Shown: piece by piece, positions 52,167 to 62,995 of the stretch
How the letters are laid out: every line of letters begins with the position of its first letter
How positions within the stretch are numbered: the first letter of the stretch is position 1
NCBI GenBank assembly: GCA_019448385.1
Contig: JAGTXO010000032.1
Coordinates: forward strand, 62,001-126,000
Source of the DNA: Diacronema lutheri
Taxonomy: Eukaryota > Haptophyta > Pavlovophyceae > Pavlovales > Pavlovaceae
Length of the DNA stretch: 64,000 nt
Reading direction: 5' to 3'
Position numbers and translations under genes: made by a program
Notes under the pieces: generated by a model
The model's database searches: none
What the model was told of the DNA's origin: nothing
The model's input: the letters and a program-made list of their open reading frames with translations, nothing else

Positions 52167-54913
52167 ATGCTCGGCGAGGACGGCCAGCCGCTGGACAAGG
52201 AGGCGCGGATCGCGCTGCGGCGGCAGCGGATCGAGGCGCGCCTCGAGGCGAAGAAGATGGGCGCGAGCGACGACGCCGCATTGCTGCTCGACAAGGCCGA
52301 CGACCGCGTAAACGTGTCTCGGTCGGTCGCGCAGACGAGCGACTCACGCGCGCGGCTCGACAAGGTGAGCACGACGGGGCACGCGCTGGTGACAGACGTG
52401 CGCACGCGCGGGGACAACCGTGAGAATGAGCGGCGCATTGCCGAGGAGCTCAGCCGTCAGGGCCGCCGCCAGAAGCTGCTGTACGAGGCGGAGTCGTCCG
52501 CGCGGCAGAACGCGGCGGTCGCGATGAAGTGGTCGGCGCTCTTCGACAAACAGATCCCGCAGGAGCTACTATACGAGATCGAGCTGCAGCGGGACACGTG
52601 CGCGCGCATTATCGCCTCAAAGGACCACCTTATCCGCGAGTTCAAGGCCGAGCTCAAGCTCAAGGACGACGAGTACGTGAAGGCGCTCAAGCGGCAGGCG
52701 GAGGACGTCGACACGCTCCTCCAGCGGATGGGCGCGCAATTTGGCGCGCAGCGCGCGTCGTACGAGGACGAGCTGGAGGAGATTGAGAACGCCTTCATGC
52801 AGGAGCGGCAGGAGCTCCTCGACGCCAACAAGCTCGAGCTGAACCGGCTGCTCGAGAAGCGGCAGCAGCTCGAGGGGCGCTTCCTCGAGCAGCGCCAGGC
52901 GCGCGCGGACGACGACGCGGCGCAGCTCGACCGGCAGCGCGTGCAGGACGCGGAGGACTACGCCATCCTCAAGATCCGGCTCGAGACCGAGATCCAGACC
53001 CTCGAGCAGGACCTCGAGGAGATGCGCGCGACCTACCAGCTCAACTCTGAGAAGCTTGACTACAACTACCGCGTGCTACAGGAGCGCGACCAGGAGAACA
53101 CGCACACGATCCAGCAGCAGAAGCGCAAGGTGGCGCGGCTGCAGGACGTGCTCTCCGGCCTCAAGGCCAAGTACGCGCGCGAGGACAAAAAGTTTAAGGC
53201 GGAGAACACGGACTTGACCGATGAGTTTAAGCGGCTCACTGAGCAGTTCAAGGAGCTCCAATCAAAGTTCGCCCATTTCGAAAAGGCGGACACGCGCAGA
53301 TACAAGGAGCTGTGGAACATGAACGAGGAGCAGGTCACCGCCACGATGCGCTCCGTCCTGCAGGCCGACAAGGTCATCCACGAGCAGCAGCTCGGCCTCC
53401 ATTGGTCCGCGCACGCCGACGAGCGGCGCGCAGGCGCGGGCCGTGCGGCAGCGCGCCAATCTTTTTTCCCTTTTGTTTTCTTTGGTACCTGCATGCGGCA
53501 GCGCGCGCGCCCTCCCGCGCGCGCTGAGCGCCGCCGCGCGCGCCGCGCCCGTCCGGCCGCGCCGCGCAGGTACCCGCCATCCGACGCCATCTTTAACGAT
53601 GGGTCGGCGTCCGCGGCCGCGGCGGCGGACGCGGCCGCCGCGGCCGCCGCGGTGGACGGCGGCGGCGCGAGAGGTGAAGAGAGCGGGCCGCTGGCGGGGG
53701 CGCAGCTCGACAACGAGCAGATCCGCGGCATGCTGCAGTTGCTCACCAACGAGGCCGCGTTCCTCGTCGAGGCGAAGGTTCAGAAGCTTCTAGAGCCGCT
53801 TCCGCTGGACGAGCAGAACCTTCTGCGCATCGACTCGATTTTGAAAGTGCTCGGCGTCGAGAGCGCGGCGGACGTGGAGAAGGTGCGCGCGCCGCAGCCG
53901 CCGCGCTCACGCCGCCAGCCGCCGCCGCCCGCCGCCGCCTCGCGCCTCACGCCACGCCCAACACCGCGCACGGTGCGCCTGCACGCCCCCGCGCGCCCGT
54001 GCACCCGCGCCGCGCTGCGCCGCGCCCGCCGCCACGCTTTGCCCGCCGCCACGCTCCGCCCGCCGCGCAGATGCTCGGCTACTTCCTCGCCGACGCGGAC
54101 GACCACGAGCTGATCCACCCAAACGACGCGATCAAGGCGATCAAGGCCTTCGTCGAGGACCACCAGCGCAGGGCCGACGCGGCCAAGGGGAAGGCGCGCG
54201 CGGCCGCGCAGACCGCCGACGAGCAGCCCGGGCCGAGCCGCGAAGAGGTCGAGTTCTGGGCGCGCATGGCGTCCATCATCTCGGACAAGACGTTGCGCGT
54301 GTGGAACGTGCGCGCTGCACCTGCCGCCGCCGCGGCGAAACGGCCGTTTTGCCGCGCTGCACCTGTTGTGCCGCGTGTGGAACGGCCGTCTTGTCCGCCG
54401 TGGCGAAACGGCCGCAACGTCTTGTCCGCCGCCGCCGCGGCGAAACGGCCGTTTTGCTTTCGTGCGGCGCGGCGCGGCGCGGCGCGGCGCGGCGGGCGCA
54501 CTCACGCGCGCGCGCCGCCGGACGCGCCGTCGCGTTGGCCACGCCACCCTCCGCTCCACCGGCCGTTCCGCTCCCCATGCTGCCGCACGGCCAGGCACTG
54601 GAGAAGGCACTGCTCAAACACAATGAGCTGCTCATCTCGCGCCATGCCAAGATGAACGATGTCGCCTCCCTCCACGTGCAGAACAATGAGCTCAAGGCTC
54701 TGCTCAACCAATACCTCGCGTCGAGGGTACGCGCCAATGCCAAACTCGACCCCGCGCCGCGCCGCGCCGCGCCGCGCGCGGACGGCGCCGCTGACAGCGG
54801 AGCGCTCACGTCGGCTGCGCGCGCAGGTGAACGAGGACTTGATATGCCCGCCGACGCAGACGATTCGGCTGGATGAATTTGCATCATTCCAAAATACAGG
54901 CCCGATGGGATAG
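52167..54913 (+). CDS. DRC1: dynein regulatory complex protein 1
   Basis: Five exons: 52,167-53,404, 53,570-53,882, 54,071-54,307, 54,595-54,726, 54,827-54,913; 668 residues. Donors GTCCGC, GTGCGC, GTGCGC, GTACGC; phases 2, 0, 0, 0. Family marks: FDKQIPQELLYEIELQRDTC, IIASKDHLIREFKAELK, YVKALKRQAEDVDTLLQRM, a long coiled coil, WNMNEEQVTATM, ALEKALLKHNELLISRH, LHVQNNELKALLNQYLASR joined to VNEDLICPP. DRC1 anchors the nexin-dynein regulatory complex in motile axonemes. The frame continues upstream to 52,125 without ATG, so I use 52,167. Exon 2 carries an Ala run. Intron 4 holds palindromic CGAAACGGCCGTTTTG words. Confidence 0.92.
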
Positions 54914-54978
54914 CATTTCATGCATTCTCATGCGCGTGCAATCGCATGCGTGTGCAATCGCACGGGGACCTCCATCGA

Positions 54979-56997
54979 TCATGCAAGAGCAGTTGATGCA
55001 TCAGCCGCATCGCCTCCCCCGCGCCCGCGCCCGCGCCCGCGGCGATGTCGCCGCCTGCCCGAGCGCTGTCCTTGCACGGCAGCCTGTGGCGCGGCGCTCG
55101 AAGCGGGCTGGGCGTGCAAGGCAACCTGCACCGCCGCGCTGGCAGGCCGCTGCCCGTGCGCTGCGGTGTTCGGCGCGGTGCCTGCAGGCCGCTGCCCGTG
55201 CGCTGCGGTATTCGGCGCGGTGCCTGCAGGCCGCTGCCCGTGCGCTGCGGTGTTCGACGCGGTGCCTGCAGGCCGCTGCCCGTGCGCTGCGCTATTCGGC
55301 GCGGTGCCTGCAGGCCGCTGCCCGTGCGCTGCGGTATTCGGCGCAGTGCCTGCAGGCCGCTGCCCGTGCGCTGCGGTGTTCGGCGCGGCAGGCCGCTGCC
55401 CGTGCGCGGCGGCACGTACGGCCACGTCGACACGTCCCGCGCGAGTGAGCACAAGTGGCATCACGTGCTCTCGCCACACGTCGAGCAGCGCGCTGGCCTG
55501 CGCTTCATCCAGCAGCACGATGCGTGCAAGCAGGTGGCCGACGAGAAGCAGTGCGACTGCATGCGCGCGCACGCGCGGCGGGAAGAGCGAATGCGTGCGC
55601 GTCGACCACGGCGCGGCCGCGTCGACCACGAGCTGCGCGCCCTCGTGCCCCTCGGGGCAGCGCGCGAGGAGCTCGTGCGCAAGCGAAAGGGGCGTCGGCG
55701 ATGCAGGGCCGCCGCGGCCACGCGCGTGCGGATCAGCGCCGTTCGTGAGTAGCGCGCGCACGTGCGCGGCCGGGAGGAACTGCACATAATGCAACTTGGT
55801 GCTCCACCAACGCGTTTCGTTGAGCCACGCGCGGCAGCTTTGGGGCAAGTGAGCATCATCGCGGTCCTCGTGGTGCGTGTACTCGAGCACCGTTCGGCGC
55901 GCGCCGTACGCGCAGAGCAGCTGGAGGACTGGGAGGTCCTCGCAACCATAGACGATCGGGGGCCTGCTCGTGACGTCCTGGCGGCACGCGTCCGCGCGCG
56001 CCTCGAGGAGGGCGCGCACGCACTCGACGTGCCCCTCTGAGCTCGCGTAATGCAGCGGCGTCCACCACGCGTCTTCGTCGTACGCGTGGACGTCCGCGCG
56101 CGCCTCGAGGAGCGCGCGAAGGCAGTCGATTTCGCCGGTCTCACTGACGAGCATCAGCGGCGTCCAGCCCCCACACGTGGCTCGATTGACGTCCGCGCCC
56201 GCCGCGATCAGCGCGCGGGCGCACGCCGCGCTGCCGGCCTCGCACGCCAGCACGAGCGCGCTCTCCCTGAACTCGCGGCGGCCACGCGTCATGAAATTGA
56301 CGTCGGAGCGCGCGCCGAGCAGCGCGCGCACGCAGTCGACATGGGCACCTGCCGCCGCGAAAATCAGCGCCGGCCACTTGTACTTGCCTTTGGCCAGCCT
56401 GTGCATGCTCGCGCCGGCGGCGAGCAGCGCGTGCACGCACGCAGTGTGCCCTGCGATGCTCGCGGCAATGAGCGGTGTCTCGCCACGGCCGCTCGAGCTC
56501 GGGACGAAATCCACTTCGGCGCGCGCCTCAAGCAGCATCGATACACACTGGGCATGGCCGTCGGAAGCCGCATAGAAGAGCGCGGACGGCTTGCTGCGAT
56601 CAGCTGCGTTCACCGCCACGCGCCGGCTGATCAGCGTGCGCAGGCACGCCTCGTGGCCCGCGCTACTCGCGGCGATCAAAGGGGTCAAGACGTAGTCAAC
56701 GTTGCGCCCCATGGCCTTTCCCATGGGCACGCCCGCATCGAGCAGAACAATCATGCAGTCGTGGTGGCCCTGGTCACACGCCATGACCAGCGCGGCGACG
56801 CCCTGATCGAGGACGTCCAGGTTTGCGCCAGCGGCGAGCAGCGCGACCACGCAGTCCGTGTGGCCACGAATCGACGCCGCCATGAGCGCAGTGCTCGTCC
56901 CCGAGATCTCGTCGACGTTCGCGCCGGCGGCGAGCAGAGACCGGACCGTGTCGAGTTGATTGTCCACGCACGCCTGTATGAGGGGCCCCCTCGCCAT
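54979..56997 (-). CDS. ankyrin-repeat protein with tandem-repeat C-terminus
   Basis: Starts MARGPLIQACVDNQLDTVRS. About ten classic 33-residue ankyrin repeats follow (for example TPLIAASIAGHTACVHALLAAGA and TPLHYASSEGHVECVRALLEARA), then a helical region (VRAHAVALLLVGHLLARIVL). The last part has about six 42-base repeats (55,150-55,400) coding for AAHGQRPAGTAPNT and ends in an Arg/Gly tail (HRRGRGRGRGGG). Likely a protein-binding scaffold. A 24-base piece of the coding start region (GCGCCGGCGGCGAGCAGAGACCGG) at 56,922 is repeated just upstream of the start at 57,001, a recent local duplication. It converges on DRC1 with 65 bases between stops. Confidence 0.85.
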   Translation of the reverse strand: MARGPLIQACVDNQLDTVRSLLAAGANVDEISGTSTALMAASIRGHTDCVVALLAAGANLDVLDQGVAALVMACDQGHHDCMIVLLDAGVPMGKAMGRNVDYVLTPLIAASSAGHEACLRTLISRRVAVNAADRSKPSALFYAASDGHAQCVSMLLEARAEVDFVPSSSGRGETPLIAASIAGHTACVHALLAAGASMHRLAKGKYKWPALIFAAAGAHVDCVRALLGARSDVNFMTRGRREFRESALVLACEAGSAACARALIAAGADVNRATCGGWTPLMLVSETGEIDCLRALLEARADVHAYDEDAWWTPLHYASSEGHVECVRALLEARADACRQDVTSRPPIVYGCEDLPVLQLLCAYGARRTVLEYTHHEDRDDAHLPQSCRAWLNETRWWSTKLHYVQFLPAAHVRALLTNGADPHARGRGGPASPTPLSLAHELLARCPEGHEGAQLVVDAAAPWSTRTHSLFPPRVRAHAVALLLVGHLLARIVLLDEAQASALLDVWREHVMPLVLTRAGRVDVAVRAAAHGQRPAAPNTAAHGQRPAGTAPNTAAHGQRPAGTAPNSAAHGQRPAGTASNTAAHGQRPAGTAPNTAAHGQRPAGTAPNTAAHGQRPASAAVQVALHAQPASSAAPQAAVQGQRSGRRRHRRGRGRGRGGGDAADASTALA

Positions 56998-57112
56998 TTT
57001 GCGCCGGCGGCGAGCAGAGACCGGAGATTTGGACCGTGCGGAAGTTGGTTCGTGTGGGGCGGCGGGCGGCTGGTGCCCCCGTTGCCGGTTGTCGCCTTTT
57101 TTAAAAAGAAAA

Positions 57113-59140
57113 TTACGTGCGCGGCGGCGCAAAATATGGCGACACTCCGACGGCCGCCGCCTGGACTGCGTCAGGCCGAACGCCACCCTCGGCCTCATCG
57201 CATGCGCTCACCGGCGCTCCGACGGGCGCGCCGGCGCCGTCCGTCGCGCCGCTAGCGCCAGCGACCGCTGCCTGCGGCCGCGCACCTGCGGGCTCGGCGA
57301 TGCCAACGCTCAGCCGCCCGCTCCCGGCGCCGGCGGACGCGGCGCGCGCGAGAATTTGCCGCTCGCTGCGCGCCCTTTGCAACCGCTCGCGCGCCTGCTT
57401 GCCGCGGAACGCCGCCTGCAGCGCCGTCGCCGCCCACAACTCTTCTGGCCGCTCGCGCCTGCCGCGCACGGCGAGGCCGACGAGCCGCGCAACGGCCGCG
57501 ACGGCGCGGAGCACCGCGTGCGGCAACACGCTCGCGCTGCCGCGGTGCGCGGGCGCACGGCGCGCAGATGCGTCCTCGCCGTCCTCGAGCTGCTGCCACC
57601 CGTCGCCGCGCGGCTCGCCATGCGCGCGACGATGGCGCGGCCACACGCCCGAGCCGCCGCGCGGCGCGCGGTCGCCCGTCCCCGCGCCGCTGCACTCAGC
57701 GCCGCCGCCGCTCCTCGACGGCTGGCTGTTCGTGCGGCGCGGCTGCAGGAGCGAGCCGACGACCTGCGCCTTGACTCGCCACTCCTTGCGCTTGACGTGC
57801 GTCGCGAGCTCGGTCTGCTCAAAAATCCAGCCGAAGAAGCGCGCGCGGTCCGGGTGGAGCCAAAGCGCAATCAGGTCGACGACAAACTTTGCGGTGCGCA
57901 CGATCACAAGGCCGGACGCGATGTTGAGCAGCAGCGCGCGCAGCGAGAAGGAGCCAATCGTCCCCGTCCGCCGCGCGATGATGCGCACGCCCGCTCGGTG
58001 GCGAAGCTCGCGCACCGCGCCACGTTCGTGGTACGTCACCTCGTCGACCGCCGCCGACTCTTGCGAGAGGCGATGGACGGAGAGCGAGTAGCGCGGCATC
58101 CGCGCGGGCAGGAACATCTGGAACGTGTTTGAATAGTCCAGCACGATGACGAGCGCGACGCCAGCGTCGCGCGCCGTCGCGTTGTCGACGGTGCGCGCAG
58201 CCGCGCCCGCGGCGGCGCGCACGGCGCCGTGCACGTCGCGCTCGCGCGCGACGCCGTCAGCGACGTCGAGCTCGACGCCCGCCGCGCGCAAGAGCGCGCC
58301 AAGCTGGATAACGTCAGTGTCTCCCTTGGGTGCGCGCCCGAACGCGCGCCCCGCGTGATCGAGGTGCACACCATCCATCTCATTCGACTCGCCCGTGAAC
58401 AGACCAACCCTTTCGGGCAGGTAGAGAGAATGCACGATGGTGACGTTGAGCTCCTCGACGCCGACAGCGTACGCGTCCTCGCGCCACGCGGTCGTCCAGA
58501 GCGGCGCGCCCGCGCACGACTGTGCATCCGCGCCGCAGCGCCGGCGCTGCCGCATGTAGGTCACGCGCGTCGTCACGAAGAGGGCCGCCTCCTCGTGAGC
58601 TGGGAACACGAGGTCGTGCCCGTCCATGTACAGACAGCCGAGCGCCGAGCCGTTGATGGCGGGGCTGGCTGAAAACGCCGCGTCGACCGCTGCCTCGCCG
58701 ACGGTTGCGGTGGCCGCTGGCGGCGCTGCGGCGCCCGGCGCGCCGGGCGCTCCAGGTGCGCCGCGCTTGCCGCGCGCGGGCTGAGGCGCGGGCTGCGGCG
58801 CGGGCTCTGGCGTGGGCTGCTGCGCGGTCTCCGGCGTGGGCTGCGACGCATTTGCCGGCGCGTCCGTCGGCGCGGGCGCGGGCGCCGTCGGCCGGCAGTA
58901 CGCATACTCGCTGATCGGGCGCAGGTTCTCGGTCGAGCCCACGAGGTCAAAGTCGAGCGAGCCGAGGATCGGTGAAAAGGCGAGGAAGCCCTTCTCCATG
59001 ACGATGTTGAAGCCAAGGTAGACGAGGCAGAAGACGACCGACGTGTAGTACAGCCCTCCGAGGCGCACATCCCTCACCTGTACCATCTTGCTCGTGTAGT
59101 ACGCGCACCGGCCGTCAAGGTCCTCACCGCGGCATGCCAT
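57113..59140 (-). CDS. P2X-type ATP-gated cation channel-like protein with IQ motif
   Basis: Starts MACRGEDLDGRCAYYTSKMV. The first membrane segment (LGGLYYTSVVFCLVYLGFNI) is followed by MEKGFLAFSPI, as in P2X channels. A large ectodomain has a collagen-like GAPGAPGAPG insert and Pro/Gln repeats. The second membrane segment lies in SFSLRALLLNIASGLVIVRT, after RIIARRTGTIG, matching the family's pre-TM2 and TM2 pattern. The cytoplasmic tail carries an IQ-like calmodulin site (ALQAAFRGKQARERLQRA). P2X subunits form trimeric channels opened by ATP; the paired cysteines of vertebrate receptors are mostly absent, as in other protist members. The Met at 59,200 is upstream in frame, but 59,140 precedes the conserved start. 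No intron seen. Confidence 0.78.
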   Translation of the reverse strand: MACRGEDLDGRCAYYTSKMVQVRDVRLGGLYYTSVVFCLVYLGFNIVMEKGFLAFSPILGSLDFDLVGSTENLRPISEYAYCRPTAPAPAPTDAPANASQPTPETAQQPTPEPAPQPAPQPARGKRGAPGAPGAPGAAAPPAATATVGEAAVDAAFSASPAINGSALGCLYMDGHDLVFPAHEEAALFVTTRVTYMRQRRRCGADAQSCAGAPLWTTAWREDAYAVGVEELNVTIVHSLYLPERVGLFTGESNEMDGVHLDHAGRAFGRAPKGDTDVIQLGALLRAAGVELDVADGVARERDVHGAVRAAAGAAARTVDNATARDAGVALVIVLDYSNTFQMFLPARMPRYSLSVHRLSQESAAVDEVTYHERGAVRELRHRAGVRIIARRTGTIGSFSLRALLLNIASGLVIVRTAKFVVDLIALWLHPDRARFFGWIFEQTELATHVKRKEWRVKAQVVGSLLQPRRTNSQPSRSGGGAECSGAGTGDRAPRGGSGVWPRHRRAHGEPRGDGWQQLEDGEDASARRAPAHRGSASVLPHAVLRAVAAVARLVGLAVRGRRERPEELWAATALQAAFRGKQARERLQRARSERQILARAASAGAGSGRLSVGIAEPAGARPQAAVAGASGATDGAGAPVGAPVSACDEAEGGVRPDAVQAAAVGVSPYFAPPRT

Positions 59141-59821
59141 CGTGCGTGCCAATTTTGAATTTTCCTGAGATTTCACAGTGCGCCGCTGCGTTCGCCTCAC
59201 GACAGCGCGCGAGTGGGCGCGGCGCGGCGAGCACGAGCGCCTCCTAAAGCGAATCCTTGTCCGCCTCGCTGAAAGGTATGACCGATCGCCGGCTCAGAGC
59301 AGCTCTTCCGGTAGGCGCGCGCACGGCCGCTTGGCGCGCTTGTTGGAGATCCGAGCCACGCGCCCGTGTGACGGGAGCGCACCAGGAATTGTTGCGCGCG
59401 CGCGCGCGCGCGCTGGAGCGGCGGCAGCGGCGAACACACCTGCGTCCAGCAGCCTGCACAGCTCTGTGTCGATGGCAGCCGCCGCGCGCGCAGAGCATTG
59501 CGCACGTTGCTGGTCGCGCTCGTAGTCGGGCGGCGGAGGAAATCGAGCAGCGCGATGCGCCAAATGCTTCGTGCGGAACAGGCGTCGCTCCGCACGGCCG
59601 GCACGTGCCCTTTGGCGGGCGCCGCCGCGGCTGTAGCGCTCGCCGAGCGCATCTCGCGGGCCTGCGAAGGCGCGCGTCGGCGTTCGGCCACGCCCTACGC
59701 AGCGCTCGAGTGCCGGCCGCCGCCAGGCGCAAGCATCGGCCCGCTGCGCCGACCCGCGCCCGCCCGTCCCAGACGCCCATATTTTGAAAGCAGAGACAGT
59801 TCTCTGCGGGATTCCCGAGAG
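59141..59821. promoter_or_regulatory. intergenic region between divergent P2X-like and sterol dehydrogenase genes
   Basis: No supported gene. Open frames here are Arg/Ala-rich and open by composition. A GC dinucleotide run lies at 59,396-59,413. A small AT-rich patch (ATATTTTGAAAG near 59,780) lies 40 bases before the dehydrogenase start and could be its promoter. Confidence 0.4.
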
Positions 59822-61285
59822 ATGGACTCCGCCTACGGCATGCTCAAGCGCCTCGGCAACGTGGCGGGGAGTGCGCCGTCGGGCGCGCCGTCGCAGCTGG
59901 ACGACGAGCCAGCGATCGAGCCGCTTGTCGCGCCCTCCGCCTCGCCGCTCCAGCGCGAGGCTACGCTGCGCGGCGGCTACCCGCCCGTGCCCGAGCAGTG
60001 CTGCGTGACGGGCGGCTCGGGATTTGTCGGCCAGCGGCTCGTCGAGATGCTGGTGGAGCGCGGCGCGAAGCGGGTGGTCTCATTCGACGTGGCGCCAAAG
60101 CCCGCCGATGGCTGGTCGCACCCCGCCATCGAGTACGTGCAGGGTGACCTGCGCGACTATGACGCGGTGTTGCGCGCGGTGACGGGCGCCGAGTGCGTTT
60201 GGCACAACGGCGCGGCCGTCGGGCCGTACCACCCGACGCAGCTGTACGAGGACGTGAATCACACGGGGACGTTGCACGTGATCAAGGCGTGCAAGGCCGT
60301 CGGCTGCCGCAAGATCGTCATGTCCTCCTCGCCGTCGACCCGTTTTGACGGCAAGGATGTGGACGGGCTCACCGAGGCGCAGATGCCCAAGCTGCCGCAG
60401 GCCACCTACTTGCAGGAGTGCGCGCGCGAGCAGCGGCGCGCGCCCCGGGCAGGACCGACGGGTCCACGCCACAGACGAGCGCGCGCGTGCGCGCGGCGCC
60501 GCGGCGGACCGTAGCAGCCGCCGCGGCTGGCCTGGCGGCGAGCGCGTGTGTGCGCGGCGGCGCGCGCGGCGCTCAAGCGCGTCGCGCCGTCGCATCGCGC
60601 CGTGCCGGGCAGGTACGCGCGCTCCAAGGCGCGCGGCGAGATGGCGTTGCGCGCGGCTGCAAGCGACGACTTCATGACGTGCGCGGTCGCGCCGCATCAG
60701 GTGGGGCACACGGCACCATGCGGGAGAGGGAGGGGAGGGGAGGGGAAGGGTGGAAGGGGGGACTTCATGACGTGCGCGGTCGGGCCGCATCAGGTGGGGC
60801 ACACGGCACCATGCGGGAGAGGGAGGGGAGGGGAGGGGAAGGGTGGAAGGGGGGACTTCATGACGTGCGCGGTCGCGCCGCATCAGGTGGGGCACACGGC
60901 ACCATGCGGGAGAGGGAGGGGAGGGGAGGGGAAGGGTGGAAGCGGGGACTTCATGACGTGCGCGGTCGCGCCGCATCAGGTGGGGCACACGGGCAAGGGG
61001 GGGGGGGTGGAAGGGGGGGGGGGGGGCACGGTACAAGGGCTGGTGAAGCCCATGCCGAGCGCTGCCGACGGTTACGCTCGTCGCGCAGAACCGGGCGGGG
61101 CCCGCCTGCCGCCACACCCTGCCACAACAACTATTCCAACCTTCATTTTCCCTCCCACATTCCATTTCAACCCCCCCCCCCCCCCCCTCCCCCCACCCAC
61201 CCCTGCCGCCACACCCTGCCACAACAACTATTCCAACCTTCATTTTCCCTCCCACATTCCATTTCAACCCCCAGCCTCCCCCCAG

Positions 61286-61322
<37 letters not shown>

Positions 61323-62962
61323 CCCCCCCCCCCCCCCCCCCCCCCCCTCAAAACCCCCACAGCCGTTTCAAACCCCCAGCCTCTTTCTCCCCCTCCCCAT
61401 TTTGTTCCAGCCGCCAGCCTTTGGCCTCCCTTTCACCCCGTCGTATAATCCCCCCCCCCCCCCCCCTTCCCCTTGGCAGGTGTACGGGCCACGCGACAAC
61501 CTCTTCTTGCCAAACCTGCTCGAGGTGGCGGGCACAGGCAAACTGCGCATCTTCGGGCGCGGCCTCAACCGCATCTGCTTCTCGCATGTGCGCGCCGCAA
61601 AGTGCCCTGACCTACCTTACAACCCCTACACAAAAACTTCCCCTTACTACCCCCCCCCCCCCCCCGGGAACTGGACCGCAGGTGGACAATTACTCGCACG
61701 GCCTCATCATCGCCGAGCGCGCGCTCCGCCCCGGCTCCGCCGCGCTCGGCAAGTTCTACATCGTCACGGACGGTGACACCCACCCGCACCCGGACGGTTA
61801 CGCGCTCTTCTGGCCGGAGCTCGACCGCGCCGTTGTCGGTGCGCCGCACCTGCCTCATCCCCCCTTCCCCTTACCCCGTTTCCCAACCCTTCCCCTCTCC
61901 CTGTTCCCCCGTTCCCCCTTCCTTCTCCGCCTTCCCCTTTTACCCCCTCCAGACAATCCCCCTCCCCCCCCCCCCCCCCCCATCCCCACGGCGTCGGCCG
62001 CCCGCTCGTGTGACGTGCACGGCGCGCTCTCGCCCGCGGCGCGCGCTGCCGTGCGTGCGATGCGGCGACGTGGCCGCGCCACCGCGAGCGCTGCGGCCGC
62101 GCGTGCGCGCGCGCCCACGCGACGCCCGACGCGCGCGCGGTGCGGCTCGCGTTGTGCCCGTCCACGCCAGGCATGGGCTTCACGTCCGTGTACCGCAAGT
62201 TGTCGATCCCGTTCTGGTTGATTATGGGCCTTGCCTACTTTTGCGACCTGCTCGGCATGCTGTTGGGTATTAAGCTCAAGCTCAACCCTTTTGCTGTCAA
62301 AATGCTCACAATGCACCGCTGGTACGCGGCGCGGCGCGGCGTGGCGTGGCGCGGCGTGGCGTGGCGCGGCGGGGCAAGGCGCGGCGGGGCGGGGCGCGGC
62401 GGGGCGGGGCACGGGGCGAGGCACGGCGGGGCACGGCGGGGCACGGCGGGGCGACGTGCCGCGTGGCGCTGCGCCGCTGGTCTGCGCTGCCCGGCACACG
62501 GCACGTAGACCAGCGGCGCCGCGCAAAAGCGCTGCCCGGGTTGTTGGGTTGCGCCGCTGGTCTGCGCTGCCCGGCACGTGGTTGCGCACCAGAGCGCGGC
62601 CCCACGGCGCGAGACGGTGTGCGACGGCACAGCGCAGCAGCCGAGCGGCACGTGCACGCCTGCCGCCTTCAATCGCCCCTTTTCACGCGCCGCGTTTTAA
62701 TCCCCGCTTCTCGCGCGCCGCGTTTCAATCCCCGCTTCTCACGCGCGCGCGCGCGCGCCCGTGTCCGCGCAGGTTCCGCATCGACGCGGCTGAGAGCGAG
62801 CTCGGGTACAAGCCGGTCATCCCCTACCAGCTCGGTTGGGCCGAGACGATCACTTGGTTCCGGTACGCACTCGACACCTCTAGCGGAGGGATTGTCGGAA
62901 TTGCCGGAGTCGCCACTCCCCGCGTCTTTGCGCGTGTTTCCGCCGCACCCCACGTTCACAAC

Positions 62963-62995
<33 letters not shown>

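Noticed and set aside
60668-60985. CRISPR-like array
   Set aside because: The 93-base units are contiguous copies with no unique spacers and contain an exon end of a host gene.
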